From assembly GCA_033002965.1 (NCBI GenBank), contig JAURVB010008859.1:62001-126000 (forward strand): a stretch of 64,000 nucleotides of DNA, given 5' to 3'. Below are positions 25,461 through 38,286 of the stretch, piece after piece. The stretch's first letter is position 1, and every line of letters starts with the position of its first letter. The notes under the pieces are model-generated. The model saw only the letters and a program-made list of their open reading frames with translations, was not told the origin of the DNA and ran no database searches. The translations under genes and the position numbers were made by a program. Source of the DNA: Piper betle. Taxonomy: Eukaryota; Streptophyta; Magnoliopsida; Piperales; Piperaceae.

Positions 25461-27137
25461 CTTCTTCAGCGATGTGTTCTGTTCATTTCTTCATCTGGCT
25501 TATGAGTCGCGTGGTCATGTTTCTGCAGGTGTTCATTCCACTTCCATAGCCAGTTTCCATGAGATCTTAGAGAAGGGCTCGCTAATCTTTCATGCTTCGT
25601 CATTATCTTCATGGTATAATGTTCAAGTTGATTTTTTCTACTAGAAGTGATTTGCTAGTAAAATCAGCTTCAAGGATTTTTGGGCATTTAGAAACATATT
25701 ATAATTAATGATGATTCTGTAGAGGGGGTTGAGCTCCTCTAGCTGCTGCCCTCGATCCCCTTGGAGAGGCGACATGTTGCTGATATGAGGCAAAGCCATG
25801 AATAAATCTGTAAGGCGAAAACATGCACAAATGCACTTTGTAACATTTGAGACTGTAAGAAGCAGTTGACTTTGTTGTCCCGTTCTTATTTGTTTTAAAG
25901 CCTTGTATTTTCAGAATTGCTGCGAGATGTTAATTTTAAGTTATTTCTAGAATAGTTATGAGTGGCGCTTAAACCTCAATTTTTAAAATCCACTATCATA
26001 TATTTACTTGTGCTTTTGTATGTATATATAGGGGAATGTTGTGGTGCGTTGCCTAATCTTCCCGCGTAGGCAGTGCACCACAGAGATAGCCGCCGGATCG
26101 AAATTCAATGGTTGTCAATTCCCCCTCCCCTGTCGAAATCCGGCGACTATTAAAATATCTCATAAAATATTAATTTAGGGGTTTTTGTTTCATCTTTTTT
26201 GTATTAAAATTTTAAAATTAAATATATCTTATAAAATATTAATTAATTAAAATTTAATAAGAAATATTATTTAATTAATAATATTTATATTCGAAAAATA
26301 TAAAATTACATTAAAAATATGAGTAAATATTGTATACTTTAAGTACTTAACACTGCTCCCCCTTGCCCCCACTGTCGCCGCCCCCAGGTGCTATATCTTT
26401 TTTGACACTATCGACCATAGGTATTTGTTTCCCGCTTCTTCGGTTACACTTCTATAAGTGAAGTTGGTAAGCTATATTTCAATATGATTACCTGACGGCA
26501 AAGAGTTATGTCTTTAAATAGTACTAATTGTTAGTGGGTTGGTGGGTCGAGTCTGGTGCTTCTGCCAAAAGTTGATCTAGGTTTTCCTAGTAATTAGTTT
26601 CATAATTGTTTCGTTTAACTATTTTGTATATCTAATGGAAGAAAATAGCAACATTAAAGATGCTAATAGGAAAAATGCCGATAGTTCCATGAAAAACATT
26701 GTCTTTTTATTTTTTTGCATTTTGTAAAATGTAATCTTCTATAATGTTATTAAATGACTAAAATTTTTTGTCTGTTTATATTGTTTTTAATATCATATAT
26801 GTATTACTTGAAACATAATCTTAATATCATATCATTTTTTGTCTATTTACATAATTATAGCATCTCAAATTTTCATTAAATTTTAACTACATAAGATTTT
26901 AATGGATTTAAACCACCATCTTTCAAGAATTGTTTGAATGCTCTACTAATTTTGAGCTAAAGATTCATAACAACTTAAGTCATTGAAAAAAAGTTACACA
27001 AGGTTAGCATTCTAGTTACATATTCAACGCTTGGTCTCATGATCCAGTTCTCAAAACTAACAAATTCATCCAACACCAGAAGCAAGAGGTAAACAATTAG
27101 AACCAAAGCATCATTATAACCATGTCCAAGGTTATAC
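25461..27137. other. 3' UTR and AT-rich intergenic DNA
   Basis: The first few hundred bases are probably 3' UTR of the METTL13-like gene (AATAAA-like motif at about 25801). Beyond 26100 the sequence is AT-rich with two small C-rich patches (26130, 26360). No gene is seen. Confidence 0.5.
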
Positions 27138-27335
27138 ATGGAGCAATGATGTGATACCAGAATCCACCTGAGTTAGGTTAAGAAGAAGCATAACTAAAAA
27201 CTTCTTGATGATGCTGCAATTTTCATAAAGGATATCCATAGCTGTTTTGACCAGCCCATTTTTAACCATTTTCTCTGAAAGGTCTTGTTTCTGAGATAAA
27301 TTTACAAGAGTTTCAGCTGCCGGTTCTGCAACTTC
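27138..27335 (-). pseudogene. Isolated HGH1-like (armadillo) exon
   Basis: A single open exon of 66 codons in phase 0 is bounded by a good acceptor (TGTGCAG) and a donor (GTATAA). Its product contains EPAAETLVNLSQK and FLVMLLLNLTQ, as in the eukaryotic HGH1/FAM203 family (Arabidopsis At1g14300), a chaperone for eEF2 folding. Neither the preceding nor following exons of that gene were found within several kilobases on the minus strand. It therefore looks like a gene fragment, not a working gene. The exon itself shows no stop or frameshift. Confidence 0.6.
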
Positions 27336-27829
27336 CTGCACATTATTACAAAAATCTGAGTTGATTACTACAACTCTTCTGGCATAAAATAACATGTTCT
27401 TTCCATCTGAAAAAAATCATATGTGACCTGAGTTCCACTTGGAAACAAACCAAAATATGACACTACAAATTTACGCATAAAGTACTTATCACAACAAAGT
27501 CTTCTTATGACCTCTTATTTCATTCCATCATAATTTTGTATGCTATTCTTACATACGACAGCTTCATTCACTATGTTTTTCATTAGATTTTAACAACAAT
27601 GTATCCGTCAGGTAGTTTTCGCTCCAAATATCAACAAAAACAAGCTCAAGGCATGATGAATTTTGCGGGAAGACCCAAAAGAAAAGAGCTAGAGAGGCTC
27701 CAAACAATTGATGCAGCAATATTAATGAAAAGTATGCCATTGTTGCTAATAATCATATTCCAAGCCTTACTCCAAAATAGTAAATTGGATTTGGGTCACT
27801 TCATTTCAACCAGAAAAATTATTCATCGA

Positions 27830-27961
27830 ATTACCAGATCAGATCCATTGGAAAAAATAATCTCAGCTATAGCAGAAGCATAATTAACTCCATGAACCAT
27901 TTCCTCAAGGTACCACCTTGCCCAAGAAAAGGTGGAACAAATGGAAGTCCCAGGCGTATGG
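27830..27961 (-). pseudogene. GDSL esterase/lipase exon fragment
   Basis: Reading down from an acceptor (CTTTGTAG, at 27962-27964) the frame gives AIRLGLPFVPPFLGQGGT. After a one-base shift near 27905 it continues EEMVHGVNYASA and then FSNGSDL. These are the conserved blocks that follow the first exon in plant GDSL lipases. The catalytic GDS block itself is absent, and the downstream frame has stops (weak resemblance continues to about 27650). It is a broken fragment lying in the same orientation as the HGH1-like exon. Confidence 0.6.
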
Positions 27962-28447
27962 CTACAAAGAAAAATGCACAATCACACTGTTAAGAAAATT
28001 TAAAAAAAGCACAGGTAAGTGTTAAAACAAGAATTTCAATTCAGCACACTGTACAGGCAATTTGCACTGATTTGACTAATGTTTACAACTTAAAGCTACG
28101 CAGAACACCATGCCTATTTAATCCATTGCATGCTATCAATTTTTAAAAGGGTTTAATGTTATCAATTTCAACCAAAATCGACATCCTAGATTCAATGCAT
28201 ATGAAAACTGACAAACAGTTCGTCTGCATAAATTGTAGTAGTAAACACTCAATTCACCAGCCAACCTATCAAGCACAAAAATCCCCGATCCAGAGCTCAA
28301 AAGAATAACAGAGAAAATCCAGATCCATCACCAACCAAAAATACCATCACCACATCATTCAACAAGATTATAAGGACCAAAACAATAAGGAACAATACAT
28401 GTGAGCACCAGATCCATCCCCGAGCGTCCCCAACCACAGGACCAGAT

Positions 28448-28684
28448 CTACCATCGCCTGCACACACCAGAGCGCCTCCTTCTTCTCCAGCGCTCCCAGT
28501 TCGTGGCCCAGGTCTCGTTGAGGATCACGCGGATCTCGCCGTCACTGCTGGGGAGATGAGGCCGAGGAGGGCATCGACATTGGCGGCAATGGCGTCGGCA
28601 GTGGAGACAGAGCGGGCGAGCGCCAACTCTTGTAGTGGCGGCGATGAGTAGTTCGGAGATAGCGTTTGAAGACATTTGTAGAGT
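28448..28684 (-). other. GC-rich putative first-exon fragment, unidentified
   Basis: Starting at an ATG near 28684, the frame gives MSSNAISELLIAAT, then changes character. An alternative frame reads ALARSVSTADAIAANVDALL, and a third reads GALEKKEALWCVQAMV. This looks like a coding exon with one or two indels and high GC, as expected for a monocot first exon. I do not recognise the family. It may belong with the two fragments downstream on the same strand. Confidence 0.35.
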
Positions 28685-28729
28685 GCTCACGTTGTTCTGC
28701 CCTGTTGGATGGTCTTTTAACGGCACAGA

Positions 28730-30990
28730 TTAAAATTCGAGCACATATAATATCGTTGTGCTGCAACACAGGTATATACACTTACTAAAGGACCCTTTTT
28801 TTTCATGTCATGTTTCTGCCTTTTTTCGTATGTAATTATTTTTGGCCCACGAATTAATTATTTTAATGATAAACTAAAAAATACAGGAGAAATAAAATCG
28901 AAGAACCCAAAATAATCTAATGATTTTATTTAATCAATTGTAATCAGAATAATAGTTTTTTAGTGATTTTCAATTGCTACATATTTTGGTATAGGTGGCA
29001 CAATTTGGTTTCAGTATTCTAACATACAAGAAGGGTACCCTAATTACTGCAAGCCTAGATATAGTTTCTTCAACTAATTTTTTCTTATAAATTTTATTCT
29101 GTTTAGAATTCCGGGAGGAGGGTGGTGAAATTTCATTGCGGATTCATGCGTCGGTTGCAGGTTAGCGAAATAAAATATTTTCAAAAAAATTTTTTTAATA
29201 CTTTCAGAAAGAGGTATGAGAATACAATTCATAATTTTATGACCACTGTTTTCTATTATTTGTGAATAAGTTTATAATAACTGCTAAATTTCTATTATTT
29301 GTAAATGAAAAATATTAATGTCATTTATTCCATTCATTTGAGAGTGCTTTTAAATTTGGTGTCTCACCAAAGAATTCTACATTTCAGATTTTTCTTTCAA
29401 AATACTTTTTGAATGGAAATTTAATTATTTAAATGTATTTCAATTGTTAATTATGATTACAAATTTAAAACTTTTTCAAATATTAGAAAAATTATTCTAA
29501 ATATATATTGAATTTTTAAACTAAATTTATTTTTAAGCATTATATTTCTACATTTGGACCACAAGCTATGTTAAATACGTGCTGTGTTTATATTATAAAA
29601 TTAGATTTCAATTTTAAAATAATTTTCAAATTGGAATATATTCATTTCTTAAATAAAATTCTCTTTTTAATTTTTAATGCAAAAATAAATCTAATTTTAA
29701 AAATGCTTAAAATTTTTTATTTTTTTCAATTGAAATCTAGAAATAAATTTATATATTTTGACAAAAGGCTTTTTAACAATTGTGTCATGGGCAATGCATA
29801 ATTTTGGGTACATGATATTGTCTTCTAAATTTTGTATATGAATATATTTTTAAAAGTTGTGCTTTGAATTATAATTTGAATATATGCATTTCAATTGCTA
29901 ATGAAGAATTGCAAATTTCAAATTTTTTTTTCAAAAAATAAAAAACTGGTAATAATACTAATTCAATTTTTTGATGAATTAATTTTCACAAACGTGTGTT
30001 TATTATACTTATATCTTGAATCAGCATAATCCAGCGTCCCCTCAATGGCATTTTTAATCGTTTGTATATTGACTTGATAATTATTTAATTAAACCCATCT
30101 CAATAATTAATTTAGATTTTAAACTCATTTTGGATTTTTTTCTAAATATATGTTGAATTGTTAGAATAAATAAATTTAATTATTTTAATAAATATATTTT
30201 TATATTTGGATAATGGCGGTACATGGTCTCAGAAATTTACTTTGAAGATTTTTTATTAGTATTTTTTTGAAGGTATTAGTTATTTAATTATTTGAAAATA
30301 TTTAAATTTAAATTAGGATTGAAAATTAAATCGAGAATTTTCAGATGTTATAGAATTTTATTCAAATGTATTTGAAATAATGTTTTAAGTTTAATTTTTA
30401 TACATGCATTATGCAGATTAATCAATATAAGACGTTTTTTAAAAAAAGTGTAGTCTTTGCAATTGTTGTAAAAGTAAAATAAATAATTTATTTGGTTTTC
30501 TAATATAGAATGGGAATTACTCAAGTTTTGAAATTTTCACATTAGCTCTAATTGAATTATAAAATTAAATAAATTTTTAAAATTTGTTTTTATTTTAAAT
30601 TTGAAATTAATTTTATTGCATATTTCATATATTGGCACTCAGCATTTAAATTGGATTTAAAATTTTAATTGCATTCATTATTATGAGCTATGTGTTTTAT
30701 AAGATTATTAATTATTTTTAAAAATTTAATAACATATTTACCACCTTTAGGTTATTTCATATAAAAAAGTTTTAATATGTTTTTTATTCCACAAAATTTG
30801 GGTTACAATGTAAGCTTGATTTTAATTGTAAATAGGATTACAATGTTGCTTTCAATTTAAATTATACACTAATAATTTAAAATTACATTAATTATTTAAA
30901 ATTTAAGTTAATTTGAAATTTTGATTTGAGCTTTTTACTTGGTCTGCACGTTGCGCTCGTTTGTCAGTTATCACAATTATATATATATAT
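28730..30990. other. Extremely AT-rich intergenic DNA
   Basis: Almost no GC from 29200 to 30930. There are no exons, repeats with clear units, or RNA genes that I can support. Confidence 0.6.
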
Positions 30991-31011
30991 ATATGGGTGG
31001 TGAGGTGAGTT

Positions 31012-31844
31012 TAAGGCTAAAAACAACTTTTGCCCCAAGCTTTGATCTGGGCCATCTGATTACAAGGACGGCCCAAATCTATTGTTTTTTAAAAAAATTA
31101 AACTTTTACCTGAGCCTTCCAATTATAATTACAATGACGACCTAAATCTTTTTTAAAAAAAACATGGCAACAAGCAGCTCGTGCCTGCCATCGGCCACAT
31201 TCGGCCATGGGCGGCCTTGTCTGTCTACCCACCAGCCAAATCCAGCCACGGGCTGGCCGAATTAGGCTGCACTGCCAAAATCCCGCACAGCCGCCGTCCC
31301 GCCAAATCCCTTCCTCTATCCCGCTCCTCCCCTCCCCCACCCACATATGCCCCCAACCAGCCGCTACCGCCACCCTACCACAAACACCCTGCTCCTCCTC
31401 GACCCCATTGTCCCACAGCGGGGTCAAGGGGGAGTAGGGAGGAGGGGCATCCGCGGCAGGGGATGGGGGAGTGGGGTAGAAGAGGTCGCGGCGGTGCGAG
31501 GAACTCTGCGGCGAGGGAGGGGGAGTGGGGTAGAAGAGGCTGCTGCCGGGCGAGGGCAGCCACGGCAAGACGGTTGGGTTGACGTGGACCTCAACGGGGC
31601 GGGGAGGACGGGCGTCCACAGCAAGGGAGGGTGGAGGAATGGGGTAGAGGAGGCCACGGCAGGGCGGGGCGGCCGTGACGAGGTCAAGGTGTAGCGCGGC
31701 AAGGAGGCTGCAACGGCGGGACAACATTCGCCAACACGGGGAGATTTAATTTAATTCTTTTAGAACGATAAATCTAGGTCATCCTTGTAATGAGATGGCC
31801 GATCAAAGTTTGAGGCAAAAAAATTTTTCTGCCAAGGTGAACTA
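31012..31844. mobile_element. Long-TIR DNA transposon with GC-rich core (Pack-MULE candidate)
   Basis: The left arm (31012-31080) and the reverse complement of the right arm (31770-31844) agree over about 65 bases: GGC-aaaa-, TTTGATC-GGCCATCT and ATTACAAGGA are shared. The core 31180-31727 is GC-rich with a roughly 65-bp internal repeat built on 'gggg(a)gtggggtagaagagg' and 'ggaatggggtagaggagg'. Overlapping frames up to 209 codons exist on both strands, but no domain is recognisable. No transposase is present. Long TIRs with a GC-rich insert are typical of non-autonomous Mutator-like elements, and the core could be captured gene sequence. I could not define a convincing 9-bp target duplication. 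Confidence 0.5.
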
Positions 31845-32454
31845 ACACTATATCCGTATATATAGACACACACTTTCTTTTAAGGGGGCTTGTGTTTGGG
31901 GCTGAATACATTTGTAGATGATGCCTTTTTAATATTTATAAATTTTTTACCTTTCCCGTTAATATACTCATATTTTTCTGTGTTCTTTATGACTATATTT
32001 GATGCGATAAAAATAATTGCTTAGTCATTTCACCCTGGTAAAGAGCTTGTTATATGCATGTGTAGTTTCACAAGACTAGTCTACAAAAAAGAACTCTCCA
32101 CGGTAGACCCAAATTTGTTCCCTGTGAGGTTTTTTCAGAGATTAGTAGGTCGTGTTCAAGAATCTGCACTTATAAAAAACCGCATTTTAAGGTTGTACAA
32201 GATGCGAGACCTACCTTTCGTTAATTTTGTTTTCAAACAATTCATGCTTATAGCGTCTAATATATTATTACTTTAATTAATCAGAAGTGCTACAAGCCAA
32301 AGAAAAAAACAGTTAATTTCATTTTAAAGGTCTTACCGATAATTTCACCAAACTTGCTTGGACAAAAAATACGATGATTTCACCAAACTAGAAAAATACG
32401 CTGCTACATCGGGACAGATTGTCTTCCAAGAACAGAAGCACCAACGCAGCAATA
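31845..32454. other. Intergenic DNA 3' of the RING gene
   Basis: No coding feature was recognised. A short CACTATATCCGTATATATA stretch lies at the left edge. Confidence 0.4.
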
Positions 32455-32754
32455 TGAATTCCATGCCTCAATTCAAACATTTTAGCATACAACAAAAATA
32501 AAAACATCATCACATACACATTGGGCGAGAATCGAGTCGTTAGAGGCCAATGAAACAACTACTCTCTCTTGCTTTTTCGACTTCGTTGGCAGACGGAAGG
32601 TAAACCCTGTGAATATTGTTAGGCTTGAGAACTTTGCGGCATGTTGGGTATTCCTTCCATTTGGTAATAGCCGTCTTGATGCATTTATTACAAACAAAAT
32701 GGCCACAAATTGTGGATGTCGCCTCAACGAGATCACCCATACAAATGGCACAGC
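32455..32754 (-). pseudogene. Tandem second copy of the RING-gene last exon
   Basis: This unit repeats 32755-33052 with an offset of about 300 bases. It encodes the RING segment from CAICMGDLVEATSTICGH to YPTCRKVLKP, then NNIHRVYLPSA and a longer tail, with the stop at 32540-32542. The seventh zinc ligand is lost: the intact copy has KKCPTC, this one has KEYPTC. The C-terminal frame after the RING is intact and matches the family ending (IHR-YLP). There is no acceptor of its own, because the copied part begins inside the exon. It would lie in the 3' UTR unless alternative splicing uses it. Confidence 0.75.
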
Positions 32755-32916
32755 TGAATTCCCTGCCTCAATTTAAACATTTTAGCATATAACAAAAATA
32801 AAAACATCATCACATACACATTGGGCGAGAATCAAGTTGCAAGAGGCCAATGAAACAACTACTATCTCTTGTTTTTGACTTAGTTGGCAGTCGGAAGGTA
32901 AACCCTGTGAATATTG

Positions 32917-34641
32917 TTAAGCTTGGAGAACTTTGCGGCATGTTGGGCATTTCTTGCATTTGGTAATAGCAATCTTGATGCATTTACTACAAAATATATG
33001 GCCACAAATTGTGGATGTCGCCTCAACGAGATCACCCATACAAATGGCACAGCTGAAAACAGGCTCTTTAGGAGCTTCAACCACAGTCTTCTTAACCTGC
33101 GGAAATAAGAGAACTCAAAAGTTCATATATGAAATAAAACTTATTCAGAAAATTGATATATTTAATTAAAACGATAAAAAAATTAATTTGAAAGTGTTTA
33201 CTTGTTCCACAGTTATATATGCATCTGCTGGCTTTTTTGAACCGTCTCTTCCGCGACATCTACTTCTCCTGCCTGAAAATTTTCTTTCATGATTAGCACT
33301 ATTACTAACATTCAATCTAATAGCTTGATAATCTACACAAATTGCCAATTAAAAATAACAAAAGCATTACCACTAAATCTTCCGACAGTAAACATATTAC
33401 AGTACAACTAAAAGAAATTCAATACTATCCCAGCAGCCACTACAGAATAGACCCCGTAATGAAAGGCTAAAAGATTAAAAGATAAATCTGATCTCGACCA
33501 ATTTTAATGCAAAGAATTTCCAATACAAAATTCCAAAGTTGAAGGATAAGATACATACGAGATTCAACGATAGGGTAACATGACAAATTTTTATTTTTAT
33601 TTTAAAAAAGAAGATAAAATTATTCTTTAAGAATCAAGAATTTCTTAACATGCCTCACTGAAGATAATACATAAAATCAGCAGCAGAAGAGTTATACTGT
33701 ACAATTGGTTCAGATAAATGTCTCAACAAAAGAGACAACATACACGAATCATTTCAAAATAGACATTGTACTGAGACAAAACAACTGTACTTCAAAATAT
33801 ACAGGCTGCCTATAACACCTCAGCACAAAATTTAAACATCATAACAATCACAATAAGTATGAATGAAAGATCGATTTTTAATATAAAAAAATTAGGCACT
33901 TGAAAAACAAACAGATAAGATACATAATTCATTGATCAGAAATCAAAGTGACACAAAGACACAAATCTGCAATAAAGAAATGATTGGACTAGCTGGTAAA
34001 GAAATCTTAGGGGAAAAAGAAAAATTAAAATTTAGGAACAAAATTACTGCAGTATATAAAACACTAAAACTGAATGCATTTTGTAAATCACTCCTTAAAA
34101 AGTAGACAAGAGAATTCTTTTCTTGAAGACCATAACTTGAAACATAAAAAGAAAAAACAACCTGACCGAACTTGATTGGCATTCGCTTCCTCATCAAGAT
34201 GTATAACACCATTATTTTGACTCTGATTCCATTTCCTTTTTCGGTTCTTTGCCTGCCAATAACAACTTTCCAACCAATTAGCTCAACCTCAACAGATTTG
34301 GCATGTGCATCAGCAAAAAGAACCAAGCATACCTCAGTGAAACGTCTAGGAGATGAGATGATCACTTCATCATCTAGCGTGTCCACATCTATTGGAGTCA
34401 ACCTTCTGTTGACAGGACCACTAGGCAGTGCATCTAGCATATTAGTTTGAATAAGATCAATGGGATGAGCCATGTCACCACGAGGATGAGATGCCTGTGC
34501 ATTTGCATGATTACTAGTGCTTTCCATGGTGAGATCACCTTCTTGGGGGTTTTCATTAAGATCTACTTCCACTGCAAACTTCTTCCGACGGGCATCACGC
34601 ACATAACTCTGCAAAGGTCGCTTTGACCCCTGTATGCTCAT
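32917..34641 (-). CDS. RNF4/SLX8-like RING E3 ligase (putative SUMO-targeted)
   Basis: Exons on the minus strand: 34641-34333, 34252-34162, 33272-33202, 33096-32917; all phases agree and give 216 residues. The C-terminal C3HC4 RING reads CAIC...CGHIFCSKC...KCPTC with all eight ligands. The N-terminal half is disordered and carries several hydrophobic-acidic SUMO-interaction-like motifs (EVDLNE, DDEVIISS, VIHLDEE). That is the architecture of SUMO-targeted ubiquitin ligases acting in the nucleus. The 5' UTR is probably split: an exon near 35350-35570 and an intron to about 34680 (acceptor TTTTTCAG). Oddity: an extra C near 32925 shifts the frame right after the RING (KVLQA, stop), removing the about 14-residue family tail that the other frame still encodes (IHRVYLPTAN). 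The last exon is followed by a tandem copy. Function by family; SUMO binding is inferred. Confidence 0.82.
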
Positions 34642-35349
34642 TCTCAGGAAAATCAGCACCCCACCGGAACTTCTAACTGAAAAACAATTTGCACAAAGTA
34701 AACAGATTTGACACAACCAGACTCGACATTAGGCTTATCAAAAAAACTAACACAGTTAATATACCGAGAACAAGTGCAATATAAAACAAGCTGGTGAAGA
34801 TTTTTTTTACGGTAAGAAATAATGAAATAGCTTATCGTCGATACGATGGTCCAAGATTATGAACAATTTTCGTGAGAAATCCAAGTCACGAAACCTTCAT
34901 GATGGTAGATGGCATTTCATCTCTAAAATAACAAATAAATACCCCCCAAATAATCATACATGTATAAACATCCCGCATCACGCATTCGGACTTACCGCAA
35001 AAAATTAATTAAAAATATTAACAAATGAAAAAAAATGACAGACGATTGCAAGGCAAGTACAACAACGCCTAATAATCCAACAATCAAGTATCTAATCACA
35101 AAAGCAGCATCCAACCAACCCAGTTCCCACAAAAATCCCTCCATCCCCCTTCCCCTCAATTTCATCTAACAATCCCCTCGCATCATTCATCCACCTACCG
35201 ATGAACAACAAAATCATCGACAAACCATACATAAATCTTATTGTATCAAACCCTAATATTAATATCCATATCCACCACAAATTTAAAATTTTTTTCAAAA
35301 AAAGGAAAAGAAAACTGCAAACAACCAACAGCACGAACCACAATACCTA

Positions 35350-35600
35350 AATAGATAGATAATGGAGGGGGGATATGGAGACAAATCTGATCACCGATTG
35401 AGGATCAAAACATAAAAACGATCGGAAAAGATTGAATCTTTGAATTGAAGAGATTCTGGGGAAGAAGGCTGAAAGGGGTGGGGGCGGCTTAATGGCTTCG
35501 TGGGGGGCGTGTGAGACGGCGAGAAGTCGAAGTGCCGAGTACCGCTGGATCGCGCGGTGCACCACGGCTCGCTTTGACCGTTGTTTCGTTCCACCCGCCC
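35350..35600 (-). promoter_or_regulatory. Probable 5' UTR exon and promoter of the RING gene
   Basis: The GC content rises here, and on the minus strand a C/T-rich leader ends at a donor (TATTTAG|GTATTG, about 35346). The next likely acceptor is at 34677-34679, 36 bases before the start codon. This gives a 5' UTR intron of about 670 bases, common in plant genes. No TATA box is clear. Confidence 0.45.
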
Positions 35601-37770
35601 ATTTTTCACTCCCGTTATTATATATTTATTCTTATTTCATTCTTGTCATGTCAATTTATTTATATTTTTACGTATTTAAAATATAATATATTTTAGATTC
35701 TTATTTATTTTGAAAATATTAAAATTAAGATAATACCTAATTCTAGATTATTATATTTTTTTATCATTATCGTAATTGTAAAAAAAAGATAAAATTGTAA
35801 TTTAAATCTATTAATTTTTTTAAAAAAATTTAAAGTTATCTCTTACACTTAAATTCGTGGTTTCTTTTAGTTTAGTTAATTCCAAGTCCACATTAATATT
35901 GGATTTATATAAGATCCATTTTACCCACTGAAAAACGTTTAGTACTCTTCATTATTCATATTTTAACAAAAATTTGTATAAATATAAAAATAAATAACAT
36001 AAGGGTAGAGCCCCAAATTGCTAATACTTTGAGATGAAAGCCCCTCATTCGTCATTTCGTAAAAAAACAATTTAAATAAGGAAGCCCTTGACGTTGAAGC
36101 TTATTTTAGTTGGGCCAACTCAGAGCCATGTCGCACCTCCGGTGCTTGGAGCAGGAGAAAACGTGGAAAGCCGTCGTCGGCTTATCTCACGTACGTGCTC
36201 GAGGTGGAAAAAGCATTGAAACTCAATGTTTAACTTAATCCCCCAGTAAAACCGAGTTCCATAAATAAACATAAATTTTGAAAATTACAAATTTGTCGTG
36301 CCTCTCGACAAATCAGAAGCTGAGTATTCCTAGATGCTCCTAATATACACCCCAATCTTTTCTATAAATAAGACCTTTCACTTTCGTATTTTCTTCACGT
36401 ATTAAATTTTTTTTTTCGAAAGTTAGACTAACGACCCTGTCCTAAAGAATAAACTGATATACTTAGTTATTTTGTAAAAAAATAATTAATAAAATTTAAA
36501 ATCTATATGTACATCCCCAATTATTTATTAAATCTTATCTTATGTTGTATTAAATGTAAGACTATTTTTTATGTGTTATTACAATTTATTCACTTTTAAA
36601 AAATTTCGTTCTCTCAAAGTTCCTTTCTCTGAATTCTTATATAATACCTTTTTTTCTATAGAAATTTTGGCATAATTTTTTTAAAATTTTTTTTTAATCT
36701 AGTCCACCATTTAGCATGTTTTTAAATTGACTTTAATACCACTTGCAACGATCTAACTCAAAATACAAACTGATAAACTTGTCATTTTTTAAAAAATGAT
36801 TAATCAAGTTGAAAATATATATATATATATACATATTCTTACTTATTTATTAAATTTTATCTTGATATATATCCGATGTGAAACTGTTTTTTATGAGTTA
36901 TTATACTAAACTTAAGAGTAAGAAGTTTGATAAAATTTGTCCACTCGGTATAAATAGTGTAAGTTTAATTTTTGACATTTGAGTCATCAATTCAATCAGG
37001 TTGGTTGGGAATGGGAGCTAAACATGTGCGTAGGCACGAGTGGGCTAGACTTTTATAACTCAACTCACAACAATTAAAATCGATTCTTTTGGCCTAATTA
37101 GACGGCTAGACATGTGTTCTTACATGAGTGGGCTAGTAAACTTTGATTCAACTTGTGTTGTCTAAGTCAATTTCTCTCAACCTGATCAACCTGGTCAAGC
37201 CTGTAAAGAGAGTGAACCCCATACGATTCATTTACACTCTTCTAAGATTTTGTGTGTCAACACTGAAATATTTTGTGATTATTTTCATGTTTTTAATGTG
37301 AAAAAGTAAGAGAAAATTCCTTTTAAAGAAAGTGATCTTTGTTATTTTTGTAATCCTTGTGTATATTAATAAAATTTTAAATTTTTGTGTCAATTATTTT
37401 ATTTTTATTCTTAATAGTTGATAATAATTTATGATATGTTTCAAAGACAAAAACTCCTTGTTGTGACCTTGAACTATATTTTTGCATCACACAAACCCTC
37501 CAAACAAACAAGACATCAAACCCTTTTTTAACAAATATTTTTCCTTGAGTTTGTAAAGAATAACACATTTGTTTGCACAAACAATGTTGTTCTTAATAAA
37601 AATTATCTTTCTAATACTAACTATTTCTCATTTGTAAACTCAATATTTCATTAATCTCTACGATATTAATATTTCTAATTTAATTTCGTCCGTGATTATT
37701 TCACATTGTCCTCTTGTAATGCGAAGATGTCACGTGCATTTAGTTGCAATAAAAACATGCACATATTGAT
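35601..37770. other. AT-rich intergenic DNA
   Basis: No exon or RNA gene found. There is a (TA)n run at about 36812-36830. The only long frames are chance. Confidence 0.5.
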
Positions 37771-37773
37771 TTA

Positions 37774-38230
37774 TGGGCCATTCAAAGAACTATTCATGGG
37801 CTTGTAATCAAACGAAGCCCACTTCACTCTAGGACATCAGGAGGACCTTGTGACCCAAATGGGCTTCATCAGGTGTGGGGTAATATTGTAATTTAAAAAT
37901 ATTTGCCTTCTCCGCCCTTTCATGGGGATACTGGGTTTTAACGGTTGGCCGTCGGGAGGTCCGTTCGCGGCGTTGCCAAGTCGGGAGGATCGCCGGTGGT
38001 GAGCATTTCTTTTTCATGGCATTTCTTCTTTCCCGATTCTGCGCTATGCTTGGAGATGGGGCTTGTTTTGGTTTGTCTTTCTTTTGTCTATGGTGAATAT
38101 GTATGCATGTTTTGTTTGCTTGGATAGTGGAGGTGTGTAAATTGAGAATGAGAAGTTGAAGTTGTTAGATTGGAATATCTGTACCCTTTTGTTATTCGGT
38201 CGAATATTTGTGCTTGTGTAATTAGGGTTT
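37774..38230 (+). promoter_or_regulatory. Ribosomal-protein-type promoter: site II motifs and telo-box
   Basis: Four TGGGCY/AGCCCA site II elements lie at 37774, 37797, 37816 and 37860, and a telo-box (TTAGGGTTT) at 38222-38230. This combination is characteristic of plant ribosomal-protein and cell-growth gene promoters (TCP and telo-box factors). A GC-rich segment at 37920-38000 ending in GGTG|GTGAGC may be an alternative 5' UTR exon. Confidence 0.65.
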
Positions 38231-38286
38231 TGGATCGCCGCTCCTTCTCCGCTCAGTCGACCTAGTGTCACCACCACTCGCCGGCC

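Noticed and set aside
33943..34716. Unspliced 257-codon frame of the RING gene
   Set aside because: It reads through two introns. The spliced model has agreeing phases, matches the family, and links to the RING exon.
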